Part shown: positions 44,786 to 53,240 of the stretch, piece after piece | Layout of the letters: each line of letters begins with the position of its first letter | Position numbering within the stretch: position 1 is the first letter of the stretch | Source of the DNA: Blautia hominis | Lineage (GTDB): Bacteria > Bacillota > Clostridia > Lachnospirales > Lachnospiraceae | Direction: 5' to 3' | Assembly: GCA_002270465.1 (NCBI GenBank) | Contig: NQOF01000002.1 | Span: 1 to 64,000, forward strand | DNA length: 64,000 nt | Notes under the pieces: generated by a model | Database searches by the model: none | Seen by the model: the letters and a program-made list of their open reading frames with translations, nothing else | What the model was told of the DNA's origin: nothing | Program-made: the position numbers and the translations under genes

Positions 44786-45172
44786 ATGGAAGTGGTGAAA
44801 ATCGTCATGCTTGGCATGACAGGAGTGGTGCTGGCTCTGTTTTTAAAAGAGACAAAGCCGGAGTACTCCCTGTATCTGAGCCTGGCAGTGGGAATCTGCA
44901 TCTTTACCTTCATGGCGCAGAAGCTCTCCTATCTGCTGGACTCTGTGCTGAAGATACAGGAATATGTGCCGGTGGACACAAAGTATCTGACCATACTGCT
45001 GAAGATGATAGGGGCCGCCTACATCGGCCAATTTTCAGCCAGTATCTGCAAGGACGCGGGATATGGAGCTATTGGGAACCAGATTGAGATTTTTGTTAAA
45101 CTCTATATCATGGTAATGTCCATGCCGGTGCTCCTGGCTTTGATGGAGGCCATATACGGGTTTTTGGTATGA
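44786..45172 (+). CDS. spoIIIAD: stage III sporulation protein AD
   Basis: A 128-residue membrane protein with about four helices, including VVKIVMLGMTGVVLALFLK and KYLTILLKMIGAAYIGQFS, typical of SpoIIIAD. The ATG behind AAAGGAGGG is the start; a longer open frame upstream overlaps spoIIIAC. It ends four bases into spoIIIAE. Confidence 0.92.
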   Translation: MEVVKIVMLGMTGVVLALFLKETKPEYSLYLSLAVGICIFTFMAQKLSYLLDSVLKIQEYVPVDTKYLTILLKMIGAAYIGQFSASICKDAGYGAIGNQIEIFVKLYIMVMSMPVLLALMEAIYGFLV

Positions 45173-46740
45173 AAGGGGGGATTGGAAAAAGAGTCAAGGC
45201 AGCAGCATGTGTGCTGGCAGTGCTGTTTCTGGTATTGTCTGCAGCGGTGGAGGTGAAAGCCTCTTTTTTTTCGGCAAATGCGGGACAAGAAGTGATGAAG
45301 GACCGGCCACAAGGGACAGCATCACAGGATGGACAGCCAAATGAGGAAGCGAAGGATAAGGCAGCACAAGAAGATATCGCAGAGGAAGCCCCAGGAGAGA
45401 ACGGAAGTGCAGCAGGGGAAGCCCCAGGAGAGGGCGGAAGTGCAGCAGGGGAAGCCCCAGGAGAGAATGGAAGTGCAGCAGGGGAAGCCCCAGGAGAGAA
45501 CGGAAGTGCAGCAGAGGAAGCCCAAGGAGAGAACGGAAGTGCAGCAGGGGAAGCACCAGGAGAGAACGGAAGTGCAGCAGAGGAAGCCAAAGGAGAGGAT
45601 GGAAGTGCCCCAGGAGAGGATGAGGATACAGCGGTACCGGAGGAAGAAAAGTCAGAGGAGGAGATCAGGCAGGACACCCAGAGTGCCACAGCAGAAAAAC
45701 TCATGGACGACATGGAGATGGAGCAGATGCAGGATGCCATCAATGAGCTTTTGGGAGAAGAGAGTTTTAGTCTGGAGGATGCCCTGCACAAGATCCTAAG
45801 CGGAGAGAAATTATTCTCAAAAGAATATTTCATGACCCTTATCAAAAATTTTCTCTACAAAAACCTGGCCGCTGAGAGGGATACCATGATCCATGTGGTC
45901 CTGCTGGTCCTTGTGGCAGCACTTTTTTCCAATTTTTCCAATGTATTTAACAACGGCCAGATGGGGGAGATCAGTTTTTATATTGTATACATGCTTCTTC
46001 TGGCAGCTTTGGTGCATTCCTTCGGCACACTCAGCATAGAGATAAGTGAGGGGCTGACAGGCTTTGTCACTTTTATGAAGGCGCTGATGCCCTCCTACTT
46101 CCTGGCAGTCACTGCAGCCACGGGAAGTGCCACGGCCATGGTGTTTTACGAGGTGGTCCTGGTATTGGTGTATGTGGTACAGGTTATCTTTTTAAAAGGT
46201 GTTCTGCCGGGCATCCATATATACGTGCTGCTGCAGCTTGTAAACTTTCTGCACAGTGAGGACTTTCTTTCCAAGATGGCAGAGCTTGTGAGGACTGTGG
46301 TGGAATGGACCATGCGCACCTGTATCGCGGTCGTGATAGGGATGCAGATCATCCAGAACATGATAGGGCCTGCCATAGACACACTCAAGCGGGATGTCAT
46401 CGGCAAGACTGCGGCCGCCATTCCCGGCATTGGAAATGCCATAAACGGTGTGACGGAGGTGGCATTGGGGACTGCGGTTCTGGTGAGAAACGGGCTGGGG
46501 GTGATCGGTATGATCGTTATCCTGTGTGTTGGACTTCCCCCTGTCATCCGTCTGGGAATGACAACCCTGCTCTACAAACTGCTGGCAGCCATTGTACAGC
46601 CCATATCTGACAAGAGAATGGTGGGGGCTTTGGCCACCATCGGAGATGGCTGTATGCTGCTGTTAAAGGTACTGCTGACTATGGAACTGCTGTTTTTGAT
46701 CACCATTGCAGTTCTCACCATTTCTTTTATCGGACATTAG
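45169..46740 (+). CDS. spoIIIAE: stage III sporulation protein AE with a tandem-repeat insertion
   Basis: A 523-residue polytopic protein of the channel. It has a signal peptide (residues 1-31), then an acidic low-complexity region, then the conserved part from about residue 185 with eight or so membrane helices (for example GFVTFMKALMPSYFLAVTAA). Residues 72-148 are seven tandem 11-residue repeats of the form GEAPGENGSAA, which makes this protein about 120 residues longer than the Bacillus homologue. The repeats lie on the outer (intermembrane) side. The conserved domain is intact, so function is expected. Confidence 0.94.
   Translation: MKGGIGKRVKAAACVLAVLFLVLSAAVEVKASFFSANAGQEVMKDRPQGTASQDGQPNEEAKDKAAQEDIAEEAPGENGSAAGEAPGEGGSAAGEAPGENGSAAGEAPGENGSAAEEAQGENGSAAGEAPGENGSAAEEAKGEDGSAPGEDEDTAVPEEEKSEEEIRQDTQSATAEKLMDDMEMEQMQDAINELLGEESFSLEDALHKILSGEKLFSKEYFMTLIKNFLYKNLAAERDTMIHVVLLVLVAALFSNFSNVFNNGQMGEISFYIVYMLLLAALVHSFGTLSIEISEGLTGFVTFMKALMPSYFLAVTAATGSATAMVFYEVVLVLVYVVQVIFLKGVLPGIHIYVLLQLVNFLHSEDFLSKMAELVRTVVEWTMRTCIAVVIGMQIIQNMIGPAIDTLKRDVIGKTAAAIPGIGNAINGVTEVALGTAVLVRNGLGVIGMIVILCVGLPPVIRLGMTTLLYKLLAAIVQPISDKRMVGALATIGDGCMLLLKVLLTMELLFLITIAVLTISFIGH
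45382..45612 (+). repeat. seven 33-bp tandem repeats within spoIIIAE
   Basis: Seven contiguous 33-bp units encode GEAPGENGSAA variants (units 5 and 7 have Gln or Lys in place of Pro; the last is GEDGSAP-like). The units are nearly identical in DNA, with no spacers, which suggests recent expansion by slippage or unequal recombination. Confidence 0.95.
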
Positions 46741-46780
46741 AGTGCGTTTGAAAATTCATTCCGGGGAGGAGGCAGGCAAT

Positions 46781-47134
46781 ATGACAGAGACACTTTACGG
46801 CTGGATGCGGAACCTGGCGTGTTACTTCATATTTTTATCCGCGGTGATGCATTTTCTGCCGGACAACAATTATAAAAAGTACATTCAGTTTTATATGGGA
46901 TTGCTGCTGATACTCCTTTTACTCTCACCTGTCCTGGATTTTCTGCATCTGGAAAATAAAATTGATGCAGGGGTGGACCGGTATATGGAAGAGGAGGAGC
47001 GGGACCGGGAGGAATGGGAGAATTATGCACGGGAAATCGAGGAGGAGTACGGGTGGAGCAAAGACGGTAGCAGTCCAGAGGCAGAACAACAGCAGGAAGA
47101 CAATTCCCTGCAGGAAGGAGCGGTGGGCCCATGA
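46781..47134 (+). CDS. spoIIIAF: stage III sporulation protein AF
   Basis: A 117-residue protein with two N-terminal membrane helices (YFIFLSAVMHFLP and FYMGLLLILLLLSPVLDF) and an acidic soluble tail; the tail is short compared with the Bacillus protein. The ATG behind GGGGAGGAGG is chosen; a longer frame upstream overlaps spoIIIAE. Coupled to spoIIIAG. Confidence 0.9.
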   Translation: MTETLYGWMRNLACYFIFLSAVMHFLPDNNYKKYIQFYMGLLLILLLLSPVLDFLHLENKIDAGVDRYMEEEERDREEWENYAREIEEEYGWSKDGSSPEAEQQQEDNSLQEGAVGP

Positions 47135-47616
47135 AGCCATTTCCGGAAATGCTGAAAAAAGAGCAGATCGTGGTAGTGCTGCTGGCAGGAATCCTGCTGC
47201 TTATCATTGCCATGCCTGTAAAGAAAAAAGATACGGAGGAGCAGACGCAGAAGAGTACACCGGCAAGTGAAACCAGCCAGCGAGCCAATTATGAGGACCA
47301 GCTTCAGGACCGGCTGAAAGAAGTCCTGGCTGAGGTAAAGGGGATAGGGAAGACAGACGTTTTCGTCACATTTGAGGATACGGGGGAGAAGGTGGTGGAG
47401 AAAGACGGCACAGACACAGTATATTCCAAGGATTCCAAAGGCAACCAGGAGCCTTATCTGTCCAATGAGCGCTATCCGAAGATCAGCGGCGTGGTGGTTG
47501 TGGCAGAGGGCGGGGAGGACCCCCACGTAATTCAGAATATTCAGGAGGCTGTGCAGGCATTATTTCAGGTGGAAGCCCATAAAATTAAAGTAATGAAGAT
47601 GGTGACTGGCCGCTGA
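47131..47616 (+). CDS. spoIIIAG: stage III sporulation protein AG
   Basis: A 161-residue protein with one N-terminal membrane helix (QIVVVLLAGILLLIIAMPV) and a periplasm-like soluble domain ending GVVVVAEGG and AVQALFQVEAHKIKVMKM. This EscJ/PilO-like domain forms the large ring of the feeding channel. Coupled to spoIIIAF by a four-base overlap. Confidence 0.94.
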   Translation: MKPFPEMLKKEQIVVVLLAGILLLIIAMPVKKKDTEEQTQKSTPASETSQRANYEDQLQDRLKEVLAEVKGIGKTDVFVTFEDTGEKVVEKDGTDTVYSKDSKGNQEPYLSNERYPKISGVVVVAEGGEDPHVIQNIQEAVQALFQVEAHKIKVMKMVTGR

Positions 47617-47676
47617 CGTCCAAGCGCGTGTCTTTCGGCAGGGCAGTTGCTAAAAAGAATTAAAGGAGTAGCTCGC

Positions 47677-48462
47677 ATGAAAAAAATCTTTAAGAAGAAT
47701 CAGGTCATTATCACCGCGCTGGCAATCATGATTGCGGTTGCCGGGTACATCAATTATTCAGATAACCATCTGGGGATTGACAAAACACTGAAGAAAGCCA
47801 GCACAAACACAGCGGATGATAAGAGCAAAGAGACAGCGGACGCAGACGGGATCGTGGAGGATATTGACAGTCTGGATTACGACCTCACAGACGAATCCGC
47901 ATTACTGGAGGAGAACGCAGCGGCAGAAAACGGGGACACAAATACCACGGAAGACCAGAATACAACACAGGACCAGAGTTCCTCATCCACAGACGGAACC
48001 GCCACAGGGGAAGACGGAAACACGACGGACAACAATGCAGACAGCAAAGATGCTTCCGCCGAGACACCGGGTGAGGCCGTGCTGACAGGGGCTTCCAATT
48101 TTGTGGCACAGGCAAAAGTGAGCAGGGAACAGGTGCGCTCCGCCAACAAAGAGACTCTTCTTGAGATCATCAACAATGAAAACATTGGAGACGAGCAGAA
48201 ACAGGAAGCCATTGCCTCCATGGTCAAAATGACAGACCTGGCAGAGCAGGAGGAAGCTGCGGAACTGCTGCTGGACGCAAAAGGATTTGAGAACGTGGTA
48301 GTGAATCTGACAAACGATTCCGCGGATGTGATCGTTCCCCAGGAGTACATGGCAGATGACAAGCGTGCCCAGATTGAGGACATCGTAAAACGGAAAACAA
48401 GCGTTCCTGTAGAGAATATTGTGATCACACCTATGGATGAAGGGACTTCTGACGGGGAATAA
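47677..48462 (+). CDS. spoIIIAH: stage III sporulation protein AH
   Basis: A 261-residue protein with one N-terminal membrane helix (VIITALAIMIAVAGYI), a long acidic Thr/Asp/Asn-rich linker (about residues 35-135) and a C-terminal YscJ/FliF-like domain (AAELLLDAKGFENVVVNL and later). It pairs with SpoIIQ of the forespore to make the channel connection. The ATG behind AAAGGAG is the start. Last gene of the spoIIIA operon. Confidence 0.94.
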   Translation: MKKIFKKNQVIITALAIMIAVAGYINYSDNHLGIDKTLKKASTNTADDKSKETADADGIVEDIDSLDYDLTDESALLEENAAAENGDTNTTEDQNTTQDQSSSSTDGTATGEDGNTTDNNADSKDASAETPGEAVLTGASNFVAQAKVSREQVRSANKETLLEIINNENIGDEQKQEAIASMVKMTDLAEQEEAAELLLDAKGFENVVVNLTNDSADVIVPQEYMADDKRAQIEDIVKRKTSVPVENIVITPMDEGTSDGE

Positions 48463-48536
48463 TAAAAGTTGATGTTCAAAAGACCCTGTTCCGCCAGGTG
48501 TTTTGCGGAGCAAGATCCCGAAAGTTCAAGAAAACC

Positions 48537-48565
48537 TTGACACCATATTCCCGGTATACTAAAAT
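48537..48565 (+). promoter_or_regulatory. promoter of prfC
   Basis: A perfect TTGACA and TAAAAT are separated by 17 bases, about 35 bases before the prfC start codon. Confidence 0.75.
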
Positions 48566-48601
48566 GTTTTAAGCGTGTAAAAGAATAAGGAGGTCCCTCA
48601 A

Positions 48602-50194
48602 GTGGCTGACTATACGAAAGAAATTACGAAAAGACGTACATTTGCAATTATATCCCATCCCGATGCCGGTAAAACGACCCTGACGGAAAAATTCCTTCTC
48701 TACGGAGGTGCGATCAACCTGGCAGGTAGTGTGAAAGGCAAGGCAACCTCACGCCATGCGGTTTCTGACTGGATGGAAATCGAAAAAGAGAGGGGTATTT
48801 CTGTTACTTCCTCTGTACTGCAGTTTAACTATGACGGTTATTGCATTAACATATTGGATACTCCGGGACATCAGGATTTCTCGGAAGACACATATCGTAC
48901 CCTGATGGCAGCGGATTCTGCAGTCATGGTCATTGATGCCTCAAAAGGTGTGGAGGCCCAGACCAGAAAGCTGTTTAAAGTCTGTGCCATGCGTCATATC
49001 CCCATTTTTACCTTTATCAACAAGCTGGATAGAGATGCCAACGATACCTTTGACCTGCTGGATGACATTGAAAAGGAACTGGGGATTCCCACCTGCCCCA
49101 TTAACTGGCCCATTGGTTCCGGCAAAAAGTTCAGAGGTGTGTATGACAGAGATACCAGGAAGGTACTCACCTTCTCTGATACCATGAAAGGCACAAAAGA
49201 GGGTATTGAGGAAGAGATCAGCGTCGACGAGCCCCGCCTGGATGAGGTGCTGGATGCGGAACAGAAGGAACAGCTTCTGGAAGAGATCGAACTGCTGGAT
49301 GGTGCGAGTGCGGAATTTGACCAGGATCTGGTCAATGAGGGAAAACTGTCTCCCGTATTTTTTGGCTCCGCCCTCACCAACTTCGGTGTAGAGACATTCC
49401 TTGAGCATTTCCTGAAAATGACATCCTCCCCTCTGCCGAGGACTGCAGATATTGGAGTGATTGACCCCATGAAGGAAGAATTCTCTGCCTTTGTATTTAA
49501 GATCCAGGCAAATATGAACAAAAACCACAGGGACAGAATTGCCTTTATGCGTATCTGTTCCGGAAAATTTGATGCTTCCCAGGAAGTGTTCCATGTCCAG
49601 GGAAATAAAAAGATGCGCCTTTCCCAGCCCCAGCAGATGATGGCTTCAGACCGGCATGTGGTGGAGGAAGCCTATGCAGGCGACATTATCGGTGTCTTTG
49701 ACCCGGGCATTTTTGCCATCGGAGATACGGTGTGTACACCGGGGAAAAAATATGCCTATGAGGGGATCCCCACCTTCGCACCGGAGCACTTTGCCAGGGT
49801 GCGTCTCATGGACAGCATGAAGAGAAAACAGTTTGTCAAAGGTGTCAACCAGATTGCCCAGGAAGGTGCGATCCAGATCTTCCAGGAGTTTATGGGAGGC
49901 ATGGAGGAGATCATTGTAGGTGTTGTAGGTGTCCTGCAGTTTGATGTGCTGAAATACAGACTGGAAAATGAATATAACGTGGAAATACGTCTGGAGAACC
50001 TGCCATATGAACATATCCGCTGGATCGCAAACAAAGAATCTGTGGATATAGAAAAGCTGACAGGTACCTCAGATATGAAGAAAGTAAAAGATATGAGAGG
50101 AAATCCGCTGCTTCTGTTCGTCAATGCCTGGAGCGTTGGCATGACACTGGACAGAAATGAAGGTCTGGAGCTTGCGGAGTTCAGCAGAAACTGA
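48602..50194 (+). CDS. prfC: peptide chain release factor 3
   Basis: A 530-residue translational GTPase that recycles RF1 and RF2 from the ribosome. G motifs are present: ISHPDAGKTTL (G1, near residue 16), RGISVTSS (G2), DTPGHQDF (G3) and NKLDRDA (G4). The EF-G-like domain II follows, then the RF3 C-terminal domain. It starts with GTG behind AAGGAGG. Single gene with promoter and terminator. Confidence 0.96.
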   Translation: MADYTKEITKRRTFAIISHPDAGKTTLTEKFLLYGGAINLAGSVKGKATSRHAVSDWMEIEKERGISVTSSVLQFNYDGYCINILDTPGHQDFSEDTYRTLMAADSAVMVIDASKGVEAQTRKLFKVCAMRHIPIFTFINKLDRDANDTFDLLDDIEKELGIPTCPINWPIGSGKKFRGVYDRDTRKVLTFSDTMKGTKEGIEEEISVDEPRLDEVLDAEQKEQLLEEIELLDGASAEFDQDLVNEGKLSPVFFGSALTNFGVETFLEHFLKMTSSPLPRTADIGVIDPMKEEFSAFVFKIQANMNKNHRDRIAFMRICSGKFDASQEVFHVQGNKKMRLSQPQQMMASDRHVVEEAYAGDIIGVFDPGIFAIGDTVCTPGKKYAYEGIPTFAPEHFARVRLMDSMKRKQFVKGVNQIAQEGAIQIFQEFMGGMEEIIVGVVGVLQFDVLKYRLENEYNVEIRLENLPYEHIRWIANKESVDIEKLTGTSDMKKVKDMRGNPLLLFVNAWSVGMTLDRNEGLELAEFSRN

Positions 50195-50211
50195 CAAAAA
50201 GAAATAATAAT

Positions 50212-50298
50212 AAAATCCCTGCCCCGAAGCTGCCGGGAGGCGTCCCATATAGAAGGATGCCTTTTGGCAGAAACTGTCGGAAACAGGGATTTTTTTTA
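50212..50298 (+). terminator. terminator after prfC
   Basis: AAAATCCCTG pairs with CAGGGATTTT across a structured loop, followed by a run of Ts. Confidence 0.75.
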
Positions 50299-50434
50299 TA
50301 TAATTACCTGTTTTCACGGGAGTGAAAATACAGTATAATGAAAAGGCAGTAGTTTCGCCAAACGATATTGTCCACGCCGTGGACCGCGACTGCCAAACAG
50401 AGAGGGGAGAGTGTACAGCAACGGGGGTTATAAA

Positions 50435-50974
50435 ATGGAATACCAAATAATATACGGCAATAGGACTACGCTGGGAATCCAGATCACACCGGAAGGGCAT
50501 GTGGTAGTCAGGGCACCCCGGCATTACCCTAAGCGTAAGATCAGACAGTTTGTACGAATGAAAAAAGAATGGATACATAAAAAGGCAGAGGGCAGGAAAA
50601 CAGATGCCTGGTATATCAATGCCCAGCCATACCAGAAGGAGGAAAAGGTGCAGTACCTTGATTCTGCCCTGGAAATCTTCACCGTGAAAGCAGATTACTA
50701 TGCTGCGCTTATGGGGATTTCCTACGCGCAGATCGAGGTTATGGAAAAATACGGCCAATGGGGAAAATGCACAAAAGACGGCAGGCTCCTTTTTAACTGG
50801 AGACTGATCCTGGCACCTGAGGAGGTGCTGGACTATGTGGTCATCAATACACTGGCCCGTGTGAAAAATTATCCCTTTTTAACGATCAGGATGGTGGAAC
50901 AGGTTATGCCGGACTTCCAGGTATGGAAGCAATGGCTGAAGGAACGGTCCATTTTGTTATGGAGCCGTGAGTAA
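50435..50974 (+). CDS. YgjP/DUF45-like protein lacking the metallopeptidase active site
   Basis: A 179-residue protein with the DUF45 (YgjP, SprT-like) fold pattern: RAPRHYPKRKIRQFV near residue 32, YGQWGKCTKDGRLLFNWRLI near 108 and a C-terminal WKQWLKE. Active members have HELAH after DYVV and a third histidine in NHS. Here the segment reads DYVVINTLARVKNYPF, so all three zinc ligands and the catalytic Glu are gone. The protein is probably not a peptidase. The ATG behind GGGGG is chosen as start. Confidence 0.7.
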   Translation: MEYQIIYGNRTTLGIQITPEGHVVVRAPRHYPKRKIRQFVRMKKEWIHKKAEGRKTDAWYINAQPYQKEEKVQYLDSALEIFTVKADYYAALMGISYAQIEVMEKYGQWGKCTKDGRLLFNWRLILAPEEVLDYVVINTLARVKNYPFLTIRMVEQVMPDFQVWKQWLKERSILLWSRE

Positions 50975-50999
50975 ACAGAATAGGTATCTGCTGAATCGT

Positions 51000-51045
51000 G
51001 GAGGCAAAGCTGTGAAAAGGCTTTGCCTCCATTGCTGTTTTAGGG
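51000..51045 (+). terminator. terminator before the redox operon
   Basis: GGAGGCAAAGC and GCTTTGCCTCC form a perfect 11-bp stem, followed by a T-rich tail. Confidence 0.85.
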
Positions 51046-51136
51046 TGACTTTTTCAGATATGGAAACAATATTTTGAAATACAAAGTAATATGTTTGCAA
51101 TTTACAGAAAAATATGACGGAAATAAACAAATTGCA

Positions 51137-51165
51137 TTGACTATAATCGAACGAATCCCTATAAT
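51137..51165 (+). promoter_or_regulatory. promoter of the CooC/dehydratase operon
   Basis: TTGACT and a consensus TATAAT are separated by exactly 17 bases. All seven genes downstream follow closely or overlap, so this is likely the operon promoter. Confidence 0.8.
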
Positions 51166-51212
51166 GAAAGTATCAGTGCAGGCCCCTGTTCGGCAGGTCT
51201 GCAGATAAGAGG

Positions 51213-52019
51213 GTGAACCGCTGCCGGCGCAGCGTGTTTTCAGGAGGTGAGAAGGCATATGGGGTAGCAAAGATCATTGCCGTTGCAGGAAAGGGAGGTG
51301 TTGGAAAGACATCCATATCCGCTATGATCGTCCGTATCCTGACGCGGAAGTATCCGGATGCCAGGATATTGGCCATTGATGCGGATCCGGCGGTGGGGCT
51401 TGCCACAGCTTTGGGGGTTTCGGTGGAGAGCACAATGGATGATATACGGAAGGCAATTGTGGAAAATGTACAGAAAGGACAGAAGGAGGAAGCGGTGGAG
51501 TGTCTGGGTGAGGCCAGGAATTTAATGTTTGATGCCCTGGAGGAACAGGAGGGATTTGCATTTCTGGCGATCGGGCGCCCGGAGGCCGCGGGCTGTTACT
51601 GTGCGGTGAATGCCTATCTGAAAGAGGTCATCACCGTGATGGCAGAGCAGTTTGACTATGTGGTGATTGACGGTGAGGCGGGAATTGAACAGATTAACCG
51701 CCGTGTCATGGAGCATGTGACACACCTGATCCTCATTACTGATCCAAGCCAGAAAGGGCTGCAGGTCATCAAAACCATAAAAAAGGTGGCGGATGAACTG
51801 GTCATGTATGAGGTCTGCGGGGCGTTGGTGAACCGTCTGCCGGAGGCTGGGATGCTCCGGTTTTTGGATTTTGACGGGATCCCTTTTCTGGGATCCATCG
51901 GACCGGACAGCAGCCTGACAGAGTTTGATTTAAAGGGGAAGAATATTTTAGACCTGCCTGACAGTTCCCAGCTGGCAGCAGGGGTGGGGGAGGCACTTGC
52001 AAAACTACATATTGTATAA
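51213..52019 (+). CDS. CooC/AcsF-type nickel-insertion ATPase
   Basis: A P-loop ATPase of the MinD/CooC class. The deviant Walker A is AGKGGVGKTS, ILAIDADPAVGLATALG follows, and the CXC motif in GRPEAAGCYCAVNAYLKE is the nickel-binding signature of CooC/AcsF, which load nickel into carbon monoxide dehydrogenase or acetyl-CoA synthase. The start is uncertain. The in-frame GTG at the listed start has a poor ribosome site. An ideal GGAGGTGAG-ATG at 51259 is one base out of frame: one more G in the GGGG run would give MGVAKIIAVAGKGG. It is first in the operon, so metal insertion into a downstream product is implied. Confidence 0.8.
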   Translation: MNRCRRSVFSGGEKAYGVAKIIAVAGKGGVGKTSISAMIVRILTRKYPDARILAIDADPAVGLATALGVSVESTMDDIRKAIVENVQKGQKEEAVECLGEARNLMFDALEEQEGFAFLAIGRPEAAGCYCAVNAYLKEVITVMAEQFDYVVIDGEAGIEQINRRVMEHVTHLILITDPSQKGLQVIKTIKKVADELVMYEVCGALVNRLPEAGMLRFLDFDGIPFLGSIGPDSSLTEFDLKGKNILDLPDSSQLAAGVGEALAKLHIV

Positions 52020-52034
52020 GGAGGTGTGAACCGG

Positions 52035-53240
52035 GTGAAAGATTTAAAGCACTTGTTTTACTTTGAAAATCTGCTTCAGGAGGCAAACAATGAGCTGGTG
52101 CAGCAGGCAAAGAAGGAAGGAAAACTGGCCATTGGATACACCTGTTTCCATATGCCGGAGGTCCTGCTCAATGTGGACAATTGTTTTTCCCTCAGGATGA
52201 GGGCACCCAGGACAGGTTCCCTGGAAATTGCCACATATTATATGTCCAACTATACCTGTGAATATTGCCGTGCTCTTTTGGAGCGGGCAGTGGAGGGCGG
52301 CTACAATTTTCTGGACGGTATTGCCGGAGTGGACGCCTGTGCCCAGATGAACCGTTCCATGGAAAATATTTTGGTGCAGAAACTGATACCGGGGGATAAA
52401 TTTTTTATGTCCCATGTGGATGTGCCCTATAAAGTCACAGAACACGGGGTGGAACACCAGGCAGAGCAGATTCGGACGAAAGTGTTTCAGAAGCTGGAAG
52501 AAAATTACGGGGTGGACACCTCGGACGAGGCCATAAGGAAAGCCGTGGAAGAACACAATGAAATCTGCCGCATCATTACTGAGATGGGAGAATACCGCAA
52601 GGAGGATAACCCGCGCATCACCGGATATGAATTCCATATCCTGAACCTGGTAACCTATGTATGTCCCAAATATCTGATCCTGGAAAAACTGCGGGAGACT
52701 CTGGAGGAGATAAAGAACAGGGAACCGGATGAAAAAAAGAACTACCGGGCCAGGGTTGTCATGGCGGGAAGTGAGATTGACGATCCTGATTTTACGAAGC
52801 TGGTGGAGGAGGCGGGTGCCCTTGTGGTGGCAGACCGTTTCTGCTTTGGCTCTTTCCCGGGAAGACAGGAGATACAGCTTGGAAATGAGGAGGACGCACT
52901 GAAGGCCGTGTGCCGCAGATACATGGAGGACAGCCAGTGCGCCCGTTATATGAGCCATGAAAAGATCCAGGCAAGGCGGGATTTTGTGAGAAAGCTTTAC
53001 GAGGATTACCATGCGGACGGTATCATTTACGAACAGTTAAAATTCTGTGACTACTGGGGATATGAAAGAGCGCTGGTCAGCCATATTATGCAGGAGGAAT
53101 ACCAACTTCCGGTATTGTCTGTGGACCGTCCTTACCGGGCAGGTTCCTCAGGGCAGATGCGCACCAGAATCCAGGCTTTTGTGGAACGGATGGAAATTAA
53201 AAAAATCCAGAACCAGAGAGGAGGCACCCTCCATGGATAA
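52035..53240 (+). CDS. 2-hydroxyacyl-CoA dehydratase/benzoyl-CoA reductase family subunit, smaller
   Basis: A 401-residue HgdB/BcrB-like protein. Family features are GYTCFHMPEVLL near residue 35, a Cys pair in NYTCEYCRALLE, GYNFLDGIAGVDACAQMNR near 95 and QLKFCDYWGYE near 335; three of these cysteines should hold a [4Fe-4S] or double-cubane cluster. Such proteins do radical-type dehydrations or low-potential reductions with electrons from an ATP-driven activator. The second GTG (spacing 10 from AAGGAGG) is preferred as start. It overlaps the next gene by eight bases. The substrate is unknown. Confidence 0.8.
   Translation: MKDLKHLFYFENLLQEANNELVQQAKKEGKLAIGYTCFHMPEVLLNVDNCFSLRMRAPRTGSLEIATYYMSNYTCEYCRALLERAVEGGYNFLDGIAGVDACAQMNRSMENILVQKLIPGDKFFMSHVDVPYKVTEHGVEHQAEQIRTKVFQKLEENYGVDTSDEAIRKAVEEHNEICRIITEMGEYRKEDNPRITGYEFHILNLVTYVCPKYLILEKLRETLEEIKNREPDEKKNYRARVVMAGSEIDDPDFTKLVEEAGALVVADRFCFGSFPGRQEIQLGNEEDALKAVCRRYMEDSQCARYMSHEKIQARRDFVRKLYEDYHADGIIYEQLKFCDYWGYERALVSHIMQEEYQLPVLSVDRPYRAGSSGQMRTRIQAFVERMEIKKIQNQRGGTLHG

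Noticed and set aside
45382-45612. Regular 33-bp repeats that could suggest a CRISPR array
   Set aside because: The units are contiguous with no spacers, multiples of three, and encode an in-frame protein repeat in spoIIIAE.
45108-45845. Long minus-strand open frame of 245 codons, Ser/Ala/Pro-rich
   Set aside because: It is the antisense of the spoIIIAE repeat region; the composition follows from the repeats and it has no ribosome site.
49206-49391. Small frames inside prfC and other large genes
   Set aside because: They are overlapping alternative frames of well-supported genes with no ribosome sites.
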